Shown here: positions 50,466 to 59,571 of the stretch, piece after piece
How positions within the stretch are numbered: the first letter of the stretch is position 1
Layout of the letters: each line of letters opens with the position of its first letter
Assembly (NCBI RefSeq): GCF_018119405.1
Contig: NZ_JAGPWC010000005.1
Span: 60,852-124,851, forward strand
Reading direction: 5' to 3'
DNA length: 64,000 nt
DNA from: Massilia sp. ST3
GTDB taxonomy: Bacteria; Pseudomonadota; Gammaproteobacteria; Burkholderiales; Burkholderiaceae_D
Made by a program: the position numbers and the translations under genes
Notes under the pieces: model-generated
Seen by the model: the letters and a program-made list of their open reading frames with translations, nothing else
Databases searched by the model: none
Told to the model about the DNA's origin: nothing

Positions 50466-52382
50466 TTACTTCAAGGGCTTGAACAGCTCTTCCAGCCGGT
50501 CCCGGGTGCCCGGGATGCGTTCCAGGCGCGGGTAGCGCAGGCCGTCACGATAGTCGAGCGCGATGGTGCGCAGGTTGTTCCCCTTTTTCACCAGCAGTTC
50601 GAGCGGCGCCTTGCCGTCCTTGGCCGCCTTGACCGCCGCCTTCAGCACCTCGCCCTTGTAGGCCTTGTTGTTGACCGCGACGATGGTGGTGTTGGCTGCC
50701 AGGCCGGCGCGGAAACCCACGCCGTCCCAGATCACACCGGTGACGCTGCCGTCCTGGCGCACCGAGAAGCCCAGCGAGTAGCTCAGGTCCGTGAGCTTGT
50801 TGCGCTCGTCCGCGTTCTTGACGGCGTCGGTCGGGGTGTCGGTGTAGACCAGCTTCCAGCCGGCGCGCGCCAGGCCGTCGAGCGGGGCGCCGGGGCCGTG
50901 GCCTTCCAGGCGCGTGCGCAGGAAGGGCGCCCAGTCGAATTTCTGGACCTTGTTCAGGGCCGCGACCACGTCCTCGAAAGTGTAGTGCAGCGCATCGACG
51001 CGGCCGTTCTCGACGCCGAAGAAAGCGCGCGCGAAGTCGTTCAGCGAGCGCTTGTCGCCCGACAGTTCACGGATCTTGGTGTCGACGTCGAGCCAGATCA
51101 GCATGCCCTCGACGTAGTAATCCTCGCTGCGCTGCCAGTTGCCCCAGCCGATCGGGCGGCGGCCGTTGATGATCGGGTCGTTGACCGTGTCCTGCACCGC
51201 GCGCCAGCTGCGGCCTTGCGTGTTGTCGTAGCGGGCCGCGCTGGCCGCTAGCGACTCGCGCGCGTGGGCCAGCGAGATCAGGCCGGAGCGGGCCGCCAGC
51301 ACGTTGCCCCAGAACTGGGTCTGGCCTTCGTAGACCCACAGCAGGCTGTTCTGTAGCGGGGTGTTGAAGTTGGGGACGTCCTGGCCGGCCGGGCGGCGGA
51401 ACTTGCCGTTCCACGAGTGCACGAATTCGTGCGGCAGCAGTTCGCGTCCGCCTTCGTTCTTGCTCCACTCGGTGAAGTAGCCCAGCTTGACGCCGTTCTC
51501 GCTCGACTGGTGGTGCTCGCGGCCGATGCCGCCGAATTCGTCCGAGATCGCGAACAGGAAGTCGTAGTGCTTGTAGTGGTGCGAGCCGAACAGCTTCAGT
51601 GCCTGCTCCACCATCGCACGGTGCAGGGCGATCTGCTCCGGCTTGGCTTCCAGGCTTTCCGGATTGTCGGCGACCACGTTCAGCATCACCGGCGCTTTCG
51701 CGCCCGGCGCCAGATCGATGCGCTTGAAGTAGCGGCCGGCGAAGATCGGCGAATCGACCAGGGTGTCGAGGTCGTGCGGCTTGAAGCGCACTTCGTCGCC
51801 GCGTTTTTCCTGCACCTCCAGCGCGCTGGCGTGCTGCCAGCCGGTGGGGAAGGCGACGGTCGGCTGCACCGTGATGCGGCGCGCGTGGTAGCCGGCCGGG
51901 TAGAGCAGCACCGATTGCCACTGCACGCCGAGGATGTCGTCGGTCATGGTGATGCGGCCCTGGCTGGTGTCCAGCGGCGACAGGAACTGGTATTCGGCGT
52001 CCAGGGTCGCGGCGCCTTCCGGCACCGTGACATGGAAGGCGTAGACATTGACCGGATCGCGCGTCCACTCGAGCGCCTTGCCGCCGGCGCTGAACTTCAG
52101 GCCCGCGAGCTGGGTCAGCGGAATGTTCGGACCATGGTTGCCCGGCGCCCACTGCGGATAGAGCAGGGTGAGGGGGCCCGGCCGCACCGGGATCGCCATG
52201 CGCATGCGGAAGATTTGCTGCGCCAGGTTGGTCGCGTCGACGTGGACGGCGATGGTGCCGGGATAGGGCTGGTCGCCCACGGCCGGAACGGCGGCGTGGG
52301 CCGACAGGGCGAGAGAAAGGGCGAAGGCCAGGACGCCGGCCGGACGGGCGGCGCGCGCGAGCAGGGTGCGGGTTGCGGTCAT
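50466..52382 (-). CDS. M61-family (glycyl aminopeptidase-like) metallopeptidase with PDZ domain
   Basis: The Met at 52382 starts a signal peptide (MTATRTLLARAARPAGVLAF); an upstream Met is possible but adds a non-signal segment. The product has 638 residues. The zinc site is LPHEFVHSWNGK (H318, E319, H322) with WVYEGQTQFWG supplying the third ligand Glu. An N-terminal beta domain precedes it, and a C-terminal PDZ-like domain (about 515-610, LSYSLGFSVRQDGSVTGVIW) follows. It acts in the periplasm on small peptides. Confidence 0.92.
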   Translation of the reverse strand: MTATRTLLARAARPAGVLAFALSLALSAHAAVPAVGDQPYPGTIAVHVDATNLAQQIFRMRMAIPVRPGPLTLLYPQWAPGNHGPNIPLTQLAGLKFSAGGKALEWTRDPVNVYAFHVTVPEGAATLDAEYQFLSPLDTSQGRITMTDDILGVQWQSVLLYPAGYHARRITVQPTVAFPTGWQHASALEVQEKRGDEVRFKPHDLDTLVDSPIFAGRYFKRIDLAPGAKAPVMLNVVADNPESLEAKPEQIALHRAMVEQALKLFGSHHYKHYDFLFAISDEFGGIGREHHQSSENGVKLGYFTEWSKNEGGRELLPHEFVHSWNGKFRRPAGQDVPNFNTPLQNSLLWVYEGQTQFWGNVLAARSGLISLAHARESLAASAARYDNTQGRSWRAVQDTVNDPIINGRRPIGWGNWQRSEDYYVEGMLIWLDVDTKIRELSGDKRSLNDFARAFFGVENGRVDALHYTFEDVVAALNKVQKFDWAPFLRTRLEGHGPGAPLDGLARAGWKLVYTDTPTDAVKNADERNKLTDLSYSLGFSVRQDGSVTGVIWDGVGFRAGLAANTTIVAVNNKAYKGEVLKAAVKAAKDGKAPLELLVKKGNNLRTIALDYRDGLRYPRLERIPGTRDRLEELFKPLK

Positions 52383-52597
52383 GGATGAAAGCAGGGAAAG
52401 AGGCAAACGGCCGAGTGTAGCACCGCTCATCGAGGACAAATTCCATGGATACACACTGCAAATAAAATTTGCAAAATCGTCTTAAAAACCGTATTTCGCA
52501 TACCTTGAAAATGCAATGACGTGGTATTAGATTGGCTTCAACGGATGCTCAATGAGGTCCGTCAACTTATCGCTTAACTTGAAAAGGATATGACATC

Positions 52598-53056
52598 ATG
52601 CGTACTTTTGACCTGACTCCGCTCTACCGTTCCGCCATCGGTTTCGATCGCCTGGCCAACCTGCTCGAGCAGCGTGGCGAGCCGAGCTACCCGCCGTACA
52701 ACATCGAGCTGGTGAGCGAAGACCAATACCGCATCGTGATGGCCCTCGCCGGTTTCAACCGCGACGAGATCGAGATCGTGACCGAGCGTGACAGCCTGCA
52801 TGTCACCGGCCGCAAGCAGAAGGACGAGGTGCAGCGCACCTTCCTGCACCGCGGCATCGCGGCGCGCGATTTCGAACAGCGCTTCCAGCTGGCCAACCAC
52901 GTGAAGGTCACCACCGCGTCCTTCGACAACGGCATGCTCACCATCGAACTGGTGCGCGAAGTGCCGGAAGCCCTCAAGCCGCGCAAGATCGCGATTGCGG
53001 ATGCGCTGGGCAACACCGGCAACGTGCAGGCGCTGGAGCAACGCGACGCCGCCTGA
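52598..53056 (+). CDS. Small heat-shock protein Hsp20 (IbpA-like)
   Basis: A 152-residue alpha-crystallin domain protein: FDRLANLLEQRGEPSYPPYN, IELVSEDQYRIVMALAGFNR, VTGRKQKDEVQRTFLHRGIA and ARDFEQRFQLANHVKVTTAS, the IbpA/IbpB type. It holds unfolded proteins for refolding. The leader contains CTTGAAA at 52505-52511, a possible sigma32 -35 element, and AAAAGGA before the ATG. A terminator follows at 53091. Confidence 0.95.
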   Translation: MRTFDLTPLYRSAIGFDRLANLLEQRGEPSYPPYNIELVSEDQYRIVMALAGFNRDEIEIVTERDSLHVTGRKQKDEVQRTFLHRGIAARDFEQRFQLANHVKVTTASFDNGMLTIELVREVPEALKPRKIAIADALGNTGNVQALEQRDAA

Positions 53057-53090
53057 GCGGCAATGGTAGTGCAGTAGTAAGTTGAAAGAA

Positions 53091-53117
53091 GGGCGCTCGC
53101 GGTTGGGGCGCCCTTTT
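53091..53117 (+). terminator. Intrinsic terminator after Hsp20
   Basis: GGGCGC (53091-53096) / GCGCCC (53108-53113) followed by TTTT. Confidence 0.75.
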
Positions 53118-53275
53118 GCACATCTGTATGGATGAGAGTATGGATGAGTAAGCCCATCCTTTAAGCCATGTCTAAGCCGGACTTTTGCCAACTTAAGCAT
53201 GTCCTAAGGCTCTTGCGGGAAACTACTTCCATCGATCATCAACACACATCGACAATTTTCATCGGGAGCACATAC

Positions 53276-54814
53276 ATGTCCAACGAGAGTTCCGTCACTG
53301 CTATCACTGCCAAACGCCTGACGCTGGCCCTGTGTGCCGCGGGCGCCATCGGCGGAGCGGTCGGTGCCATTGCAGTCAACCACAACAACGTTGCAGCGGA
53401 AACCGCGCCTGCCGCCGCCCCGGCTCCCGCGCCGGCGGTCGCGCCCGCACCCGCTGCAGCCGCCGCCGCTCCCGCGGCGACGGTGACGCTTCCTGATTTC
53501 ACGCGCATCGCTGCGCAGAACGGCAAGGCGGTGGTCAATATCCGCGTCGCCGGCACCAACCGCGCCAACCGTGGCGGCAACGGCATGCCGCGTCTCGACC
53601 CGAGCCATCCCTTCTATGAATTTTTCCGGCAGTTCCAGGACCCCCGCTACGGCAACGGCGGCGGCGGTCGTGAAGCGCCTGTCGTTTTCGGCGCCGGATC
53701 GGGCTTCATTGTCAGCCCGGACGGCGTCATCCTGACCAACGCCCACGTCGTGCAAGGCGCCGACGAAGTCACCGTCAAGCTGCAGGACCGCCGCGAATAC
53801 CGCGCCAAGGTCCTGGGCTCGGACCCCAAGACCGACGTGGCCGTGCTGAAGATCGACGCCAAGGGCCTGCCAGTGGCGCCGATCGGCAAATCGCGTTCGC
53901 TGCTGGTGGGCGAGTGGGTGCTGGCCATCGGTTCGCCGTATGGCCTGGAAAGCACCGTCACCGCCGGCGTGGTGAGCGCCACCGGCCGTTCGCTGCCTGA
54001 CGGCGCCGTGCCCTTCATCCAGACCGACGTCGCGGTCAACCCCGGCAACTCGGGCGGCCCGCTGTTCAACACCCGCGGCGAAGTGGTCGGCATCAACTCG
54101 CAGATCTACAGCCAGACCGGCGGTTACCAGGGCCTGTCGTTCTCGATCCCGATCGACGTCGCGGTGCGCATCAAGGACCAGATCGTCGCCACCGGCAAGG
54201 TGCAGCACGCCAAGCTGGGCGTGACCGTGCAGGAAGTCGGCCAGGACTTCGCCGACTCCTTCCGCCTCGAGTCGCCGGAAGGCGCCCTGATCTCGAGCGT
54301 CGAGCGCGGCGGCCCGGCCGACCGCGCCGGCCTGAAGTCGGGCGACGTGGTCCGCCGCGTGAACGGCCAGGCCATCGTGTCCTCGGGCGACCTGCCGGGC
54401 ATCATGGCCCTGGCCAAGCCGGGCGAGCGCGTGAGCCTCGACGTCTGGCGCGACGGCAAGCTGGTGCGCGTCGACGCCACCCTGGGCGACGCCTCCGAGA
54501 AGGGCAAGCGCGCGCCGGAAGAACTGGCGCAGCAAGAGCCGGACAACAGCGCCAAGCTGGGCCTGGCCCTGCGCCCGCTCGAACCGGTCGAGCGCCGCCA
54601 GAGCGGCATTCCGGCCGGCCTGGTGATCGAGGATGCGTCGGGCGCCGCCCTGGCCGCCGGCATCCAGCCGGGCGACGTGCTCATTTCAGTCAACGGGCGC
54701 CCGGTGCAGTCGGTCGCCCAGGTCCGCGACGTGGTGGCGAAAGCCAGCAAGTCGGTGGCCTTGCTGGTTCAGCGCGGGAGTGACAGAATCTTCATTCCAG
54801 TGCGGATCGGTTAA
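53276..54814 (+). CDS. Do-type serine protease (HtrA/DegP family) with two PDZ domains
   Basis: The ATG at 53276 has GGGAG upstream; 512 residues. An uncleaved membrane anchor (RLTLALCAAGAIGGAVGAIA) is followed by a Pro/Ala linker. The trypsin-like domain has H157 (LTNAHVVQGADE), D187 (KTDVAVLKID) and S259 (NPGNSGGPLFN). PDZ1 spans about 300-395 (GALISSVERGGPADRAGLKS) and PDZ2 about 420-505 (GVLVIEDASG-type region, AGIQPGDVLISVNGRPVQSV). It degrades or refolds damaged periplasmic proteins. A two-component system follows 46 bases downstream, so they may be a stress unit. Confidence 0.95.
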   Translation: MSNESSVTAITAKRLTLALCAAGAIGGAVGAIAVNHNNVAAETAPAAAPAPAPAVAPAPAAAAAAPAATVTLPDFTRIAAQNGKAVVNIRVAGTNRANRGGNGMPRLDPSHPFYEFFRQFQDPRYGNGGGGREAPVVFGAGSGFIVSPDGVILTNAHVVQGADEVTVKLQDRREYRAKVLGSDPKTDVAVLKIDAKGLPVAPIGKSRSLLVGEWVLAIGSPYGLESTVTAGVVSATGRSLPDGAVPFIQTDVAVNPGNSGGPLFNTRGEVVGINSQIYSQTGGYQGLSFSIPIDVAVRIKDQIVATGKVQHAKLGVTVQEVGQDFADSFRLESPEGALISSVERGGPADRAGLKSGDVVRRVNGQAIVSSGDLPGIMALAKPGERVSLDVWRDGKLVRVDATLGDASEKGKRAPEELAQQEPDNSAKLGLALRPLEPVERRQSGIPAGLVIEDASGAALAAGIQPGDVLISVNGRPVQSVAQVRDVVAKASKSVALLVQRGSDRIFIPVRIG

Positions 54815-54860
54815 GGAAGCGTAGCGTCCTCGACCTGCTGGTTTCAAGAACGGGGAATTC

Positions 54861-55523
54861 ATGCGGCTATTGCTGGTGGAAGACGATACGATGATCGGCG
54901 AAGTAGTGCTCGACCTGCTAAGGGCCGAGCACTACGCCGTCGATTGGGTCAAGGACGGCGAGATGGCCGACACGGCCCTGATGCAGAACCAGAATTATGA
55001 TTTGGTCCTGCTCGATCTTGGGCTGCCGCGCAAGGACGGGCTGGACGTCCTGCGCTCCATGCGCGCCCGCAAGGACCGCACCCCGGTGCTGGTCGCCACC
55101 GCGCGCGACTCGGTGGCCCAGCGCATCGCCGGCCTCGACGCCGGCGCCGACGACTACGTCCTCAAACCCTACGATCTCGACGAACTGCTGGCGCGCATCC
55201 GAGCGCTGCTGCGGCGCGCCGCCGGCCGCGCCGAACCCGTCTTCGAATACAAGAACATCTCGGTCAACCCCGCCACCCGCGAGGTGCTGGTGGACGGCAA
55301 TCCGGTGTCGCTCTCGGCACGCGAATGGGCGGTGCTGGAAGCCCTGGTCTCGCGTCCCGGCGCCGTGCTCTCGCGTGCCCAGCTCGAGGAAAAGCTGTAC
55401 AGCTGGCGCGACGAGGTCTCCAGCAACGCGGTCGAGGTCTATATCCACGGCCTGCGCAAGAAGCTGGGCAGCGACTTGATCCAGAACGTGCGCGGCGTGG
55501 GCTACATGGTCCCGAAGGCATGA
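54861..55523 (+). CDS. OmpR-family response regulator (QseB/PmrA-like)
   Basis: A 220-residue protein. The receiver domain has E7-D8-D9 (LLLVEDDTMIG), the phosphoacceptor D52 (LLDLGLPRKDG) and the conserved Lys (VLKPYDLDEL). The winged-helix DNA-binding domain occupies about 125-220 (LSAREWAVLEALVSRPGAVL, VYIHGLRKKLGSDLIQNVRG). It begins 46 bases after the HtrA gene and overlaps the kinase gene by four bases. Confidence 0.95.
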   Translation: MRLLLVEDDTMIGEVVLDLLRAEHYAVDWVKDGEMADTALMQNQNYDLVLLDLGLPRKDGLDVLRSMRARKDRTPVLVATARDSVAQRIAGLDAGADDYVLKPYDLDELLARIRALLRRAAGRAEPVFEYKNISVNPATREVLVDGNPVSLSAREWAVLEALVSRPGAVLSRAQLEEKLYSWRDEVSSNAVEVYIHGLRKKLGSDLIQNVRGVGYMVPKA

Positions 55524-56872
55524 AGGTCACGCACTCGCTACGCGGCCGTTTGCTGTGGTTCCTGCTGGCGGCGATCACCATCGCGGCGCTGGCCCAGGCT
55601 TCGATCGCCTACCGCACGGCCCTGCACGACGCCGACCAGATCTTCGACTACCACATGCAGCAGATGGCGCTCTCGCTGCGCTCCGGCACGCCGCTCTCGA
55701 ACACCGAGGTGCAGGAACGCATGGAGGCCAACAGCGAAGGCGGCACTGGCAACGACGACATGGTGGTGCAGATGTGGTCCCCCGACGGGGTGCAGATGTT
55801 CCACAGCGTCTCGCGGGCGCGCCTGCCGCAGCGCGCGGTGCTGGGCTTTTCCAACGTGAAGGCCAACGGCACCGTCTACCGCGTGTTCTCGATCCAGACC
55901 GCGAACCAGACCGTGCAGGTGGCCCAGGACCTGGCCGTGCGCCGCAACATGGCGGGCAATCTGGCCCTGCGCACCCTGGGTCCGATCGCGGTGATGATGC
56001 CGATCCTGATGCTGGTGGTGTGGTGGGTGGTGAGCGGCTCGCTGGAGCCGGTGGCGCGGGTGCGCTCGCAGGTGGCTTCGCGCCAGGCGGACGATCTGTC
56101 GCCGGTCTCCGAGGCCGGCCTGCCGGACGAAGTGCGCCCTCTGGTGCAGGAACTGAACCTGCTGTTCGGCCGCGTGAAGACCGCCTTCGACGCCCAGCAG
56201 AATTTCGTGGCCGACGCCGCGCACGAGCTGCGCACGCCGCTGGCCGCGCTGCGCCTGCAGGCGCAAAGCCTGGACCGCGCCGACAATGCGGACGCCCGCA
56301 AGCTGGCGGTGGCGCGCCTGACCGCCGGCATCGACCGCGCCACCCGCCTGGTCGAACAGCTGCTGGTGCTGGCGCGCCAGGAAGCCACGGCCGCCGGCGG
56401 CGCCGCCTGCCGTCCGGTCGACCTGGCGGACCTGGCGCGGCGCACCGTGGCCGACCTGGCCGGCGTGGCGGCGGCAAAAGGCGTGGACGTGGGCGTGCAG
56501 CAGGCCGACCCGGCCAGCGTGGAAGGCCAGCCGGATGCGCTCCAGATCCTGCTGCGCAACCTGGTGGACAACGCGATCAAGTACACGCCCGCGGGCGGCA
56601 CCGCCGACATCTCGGTAGTGATGGAGGGCGGGGCGGCGAAAGTGACGGTAGAGGACAGCGGACCGGGCATCCCCGAGGAAGAACGCGAGCGCGTGTTCGA
56701 CCGTTTCTACCGCGTGGCGGGCAGCGAGGCGGCCGGCAGCGGGCTGGGACTGGCGATCATCAAGGCGATCGCGGAGCGGCATGGGGCGACGCTGACGCTT
56801 GGGCAGTCGGCGCGGCTGGGGGGGCTGGCGGCGACCGTGGTATTCGGTCCGAAGGCGCTTGAGAAAGTCTGA
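55520..56872 (+). CDS. Sensor histidine kinase (QseC/PmrB-like)
   Basis: The ATG at 55520 overlaps the regulator's TGA; 450 residues. TM1 (LLWFLLAAITIAALAQASIA), a periplasmic sensor of about 130 residues, TM2 (PIAVMMPILMLVVWWVVSG), HAMP, the DHp helix with H235 (DAAHELRTPLAALRL) and the ATPase domain (NLVDNAIKYTP, DSGPGIPEEERERVFDRFYR, AGSGLGLAIIKAIAERHGAT). It phosphorylates the adjacent regulator. Position behind htrA suggests sensing of envelope stress. Confidence 0.95.
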   Translation: MKVTHSLRGRLLWFLLAAITIAALAQASIAYRTALHDADQIFDYHMQQMALSLRSGTPLSNTEVQERMEANSEGGTGNDDMVVQMWSPDGVQMFHSVSRARLPQRAVLGFSNVKANGTVYRVFSIQTANQTVQVAQDLAVRRNMAGNLALRTLGPIAVMMPILMLVVWWVVSGSLEPVARVRSQVASRQADDLSPVSEAGLPDEVRPLVQELNLLFGRVKTAFDAQQNFVADAAHELRTPLAALRLQAQSLDRADNADARKLAVARLTAGIDRATRLVEQLLVLARQEATAAGGAACRPVDLADLARRTVADLAGVAAAKGVDVGVQQADPASVEGQPDALQILLRNLVDNAIKYTPAGGTADISVVMEGGAAKVTVEDSGPGIPEEERERVFDRFYRVAGSEAAGSGLGLAIIKAIAERHGATLTLGQSARLGGLAATVVFGPKALEKV

Positions 56873-56932
56873 CAAGACCGTTCAATCTACGCCACCAGAT
56901 GAGAGAGCAGGCTAGCGAAAGGAAGGCTTGCT

Positions 56933-57481
56933 TCAGGGTGTCGCCGCACTGCCGCTTTGGGCTTGTGCGATGCGCTTTTGCAGATAAGCAGCCACCTCCG
57001 GATCGACTCGCTCCAGGTCATATTTGCCGTCTTTGATCATTCCAGCGTTCGCACCACAAACGAAGGCCTTGCTCGCCCAGCCTTTCGAGGACTTCGGAGG
57101 AACCAGTTTCTTGTAATCGGCCTCTACCTGCTGAGGCACACGTCGATTGAGCATGTCATCAAGCTCAGCCTTGAGGCCAGGGTTGGCCGTAGGCGCATTG
57201 ACCTCTGCCCGCAGTTCATCCCGCACCCGCGCATTTTCTTCCAGCAGATCGGCGTGACGTTTCTGCCAGGCCGTAACAGCGGCGACCAGCATGTCGCGCC
57301 CTGATTTATCGGCGCTCGCGCAAAATCCTTCCACCTTCTTTAGCAGCGATAGCGTCATGGCCGGCAAATATGATGCACGACCCCGCACGAACGATTCATC
57401 GCCTGCGTCGGGGCCGTGGGCAGCCGCGAACGGCGTCAGGGAGCACACGACTATGACCGCATATAGTTTTATTCTAGTCAT
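56933..57481 (-). CDS. Secreted hypothetical protein
   Basis: A 182-residue protein with a signal peptide (MTRIKLYAVIVVCSLTPFAA, cut near AA|HG). The rest is mainly helical (LLKKVEGFCASADKSGRDML, KRHADLLEENARVRDELRAE) with two further cysteines. No family recognised. Base composition is lower in G+C than the neighbours. Confidence 0.65.
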   Translation of the reverse strand: MTRIKLYAVIVVCSLTPFAAAHGPDAGDESFVRGRASYLPAMTLSLLKKVEGFCASADKSGRDMLVAAVTAWQKRHADLLEENARVRDELRAEVNAPTANPGLKAELDDMLNRRVPQQVEADYKKLVPPKSSKGWASKAFVCGANAGMIKDGKYDLERVDPEVAAYLQKRIAQAQSGSAATP

Positions 57482-57535
57482 TGGCTGTTGACGCTTTCTT
57501 CAAATGGATTGGGCACAGCCATAGTATCCAAGATC

Positions 57536-57724
57536 CTAGTGGAGCTCGTCCACCTTCGCGTTGTGCGCCTGTACATTCCGGTTGAACTCGGCGAGTTGGG
57601 CCCGGCACTGCGCCATTTCGGCCGCGGTGAGCGGAGCCTTGGCAGATTCGGCTTCGGCGCATTGACCGTGCTGCGATAGCGCCAGCCAAACCACAAAGGT
57701 CGTCGAAAGCCTGGACCATGTCAT
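57536..57724 (-). CDS. Small secreted hypothetical protein (62 residues)
   Basis: Start ATG at 57724 with AGGA ahead. The N-terminus MTWSRLSTTFVVWLALSQHG is a signal peptide. The mature part reads AEMAQCRAQLAEFNRNVQAH, a Cys-containing helix. It lies between two other secreted small proteins and could be co-transcribed with them. No family is known to me. Confidence 0.55.
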   Translation of the reverse strand: MTWSRLSTTFVVWLALSQHGQCAEAESAKAPLTAAEMAQCRAQLAEFNRNVQAHNAKVDELH

Positions 57725-57808
57725 TTTTTACCGTCCTATGGTTGCGGATATTCTTCATTCTCGGCCGCCGCGCGGCGTGCCTGGGTTCGAAGCATAACCA
57801 TGCACTGG

Positions 57809-58186
57809 TCAGCAGCCGAGCTGGCGGTGGCGCTTGCGCAGGGCCAGCAGGTCCTGGCGCAGCGATTCGATCATGCCGGCGCCGCTGTTGCGCCGCTCCG
57901 CCTGTTCGCTCACCACGATCGCATCTTTCAAGCCGCGACACTCGCGATGGGCCCGGGCGCGCGGGTGCTGGTGCTTGGCGGTGGCGGTAGGGCGGGGCGC
58001 CAGGCTCGCGCCGGCGGCGTCGCAGGCTTGCTCTTTCAGGCCATCCATCCCTTCCTGTGCGCATTCGCGGATCGCCGCGCTGACCGGGTGGGCGTGGACA
58101 GGCAACGTGGTCAATAAAAGCAGCAGGCCGCCGGCAAGCGCGCCGGCAGCCTTCGTTCTGGCTGGGGTGTCGATGGTGGTCTCCAT
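57809..58186 (-). CDS. Small secreted hypothetical protein (125 residues)
   Basis: Signal peptide about 1-32 (AAGALAGGLLLLLTTLPVHA) followed by a mature domain with three cysteines (IRECAQEGMDGLKEQACDAA) and a basic C-terminus (LRQDLLALRKRHRQLGC). Not recognised. The region between it and the next gene (58187-58374) shows nothing beyond a ribosome site at the end. Confidence 0.55.
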   Translation of the reverse strand: METTIDTPARTKAAGALAGGLLLLLTTLPVHAHPVSAAIRECAQEGMDGLKEQACDAAGASLAPRPTATAKHQHPRARAHRECRGLKDAIVVSEQAERRNSGAGMIESLRQDLLALRKRHRQLGC

Positions 58187-58374
58187 TGGACTGTGGACTT
58201 CTTGCCCGTCCGCTTGTGGCGGCGGGCTGGCGTCTCGTGCGCCGGGTGAGCGCGGAGAATACCGCAGTTAGCAAGACGACATTCTCACCAATTGTCACCT
58301 TCGGCATGCGGGCGCCGCAATGGGTAGAATGGATGGTTTGGGCGCGGTAGCGCTAGCATCAACCAGAGGAATCG

Positions 58375-59508
58375 ATGAACAAGCAGGTAGTGATGATGGG
58401 CGCCCTGGCGGCATTCGCCGCAGGCGCGGCGGGAGCACAGGAAGTAGTGAAGATCGGCCACGCGGCCGCCGTGACCGGGCCGGTGGCCTACTTCGGCAAG
58501 GACACCGAGAACGGCGCGCGCATGGCGGTCGAGGCGCTGAATGCGCGTGGCGTGAGCATTGGGGGCAAGAAGGTGAGCTTCCAGCTGCTGGCCGAGGATG
58601 ACGGCGGCGACCCGAAGCAGGCTACCAGCGTGGCGCAGAAGCTGGTCGACGCGAAGATCCACGGCATGGTCGGCCACGAGACATCGGGTACCACGATCCC
58701 CGCCTCGAAGATCTATCATGCGGCCGGCATTCCGCAGATCTCGCCCTCGTCGACCTCGCCGAAGTACACCCAGCAGGGCTTCAACACCACCTTCCGCGTG
58801 GTTGCCAACGACGTGCAGCTAGGCCAGGCCCTGGGCCGCTACGCCATCAAGGGCATGCAGGCCAAGCGCGTGGCGGTGGTGGACGACCGCACCGCCTACG
58901 GCCAGGGCCTGGTGACAGAGTTCGCACGCAGCCTGCAGCAGCAGGGCGGCAAGGTGGTGGCGCGCGAGTTCACCCACGACAAGGCGACCGACTTCAGTGC
59001 CATCATCACCCGCATCCGCGCCAGCAAGCCGGACCTGGTCTTCTTCGGCGGCATGAGCGCCACCGCCGGCCCGATGCTGCGCCAGATGAAGCAGCTCGGC
59101 ATGAACGTGCGCATGATGGGCGGCGACGGCATCTGCTCGGACGAGATCTTCAAGCTCTCCGGCGGCACCATGGAGGACGGCCAGGTGGTGTGCGCCGAGG
59201 CGGGCGGCGTGCAGGGCGAGGCCAAGGCCGGCATGGACAAGTTCCGCGCCGACTACAAGAAGCGCTTCGGCATCGACGTGCAGATCAATGCACCCTATGC
59301 CTACGATGCAGTGATGACGATGGCCGAAGCGATGGTCAAGGCCGGATCGTCCGCCCCGGCGAAGTACCTGCCGGTGCTGGCCAAGATCCACTACAAGGGC
59401 GTGACCGGTCCGGTCGCCTTCGACGCCAAGGGCGACATCCGCGACGGCACCATCACCCTGTACGGCTTCAAGGGCGGCAAGCGTTCGGTGCTGACTGTCA
59501 CGAAGTAA
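58375..59508 (+). CDS. Branched-chain amino-acid ABC transporter substrate-binding protein (LivK/LIV-BP type)
   Basis: GAGGAA precedes the ATG; 377 residues. Signal peptide MNKQVVMMGALAAFAAGAAG; then VVKIGHAAAVTGPVAYFGKD and FQLLAEDDGGDPKQATSVAQ, which are typical of periplasmic LIV-binding proteins, and IPQISPSSTSPKYTQQGFNT in the hinge/ligand region. It delivers amino acids or amides to a LivHMGF-type transporter. No transporter genes are beside it. Confidence 0.93.
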   Translation: MNKQVVMMGALAAFAAGAAGAQEVVKIGHAAAVTGPVAYFGKDTENGARMAVEALNARGVSIGGKKVSFQLLAEDDGGDPKQATSVAQKLVDAKIHGMVGHETSGTTIPASKIYHAAGIPQISPSSTSPKYTQQGFNTTFRVVANDVQLGQALGRYAIKGMQAKRVAVVDDRTAYGQGLVTEFARSLQQQGGKVVAREFTHDKATDFSAIITRIRASKPDLVFFGGMSATAGPMLRQMKQLGMNVRMMGGDGICSDEIFKLSGGTMEDGQVVCAEAGGVQGEAKAGMDKFRADYKKRFGIDVQINAPYAYDAVMTMAEAMVKAGSSAPAKYLPVLAKIHYKGVTGPVAFDAKGDIRDGTITLYGFKGGKRSVLTVTK

Positions 59509-59571
59509 GACTCGACAAGCGGGCCGCCGGATCACTATCATCGACATACTCGACCACGATGGCATGAATCG

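Noticed and set aside
52461..52597. ROSE-type RNA thermometer before Hsp20
   Set aside because: I could not find a convincing stem masking the AAAAGGA site; only a weak sigma32-like -35 element is noted.
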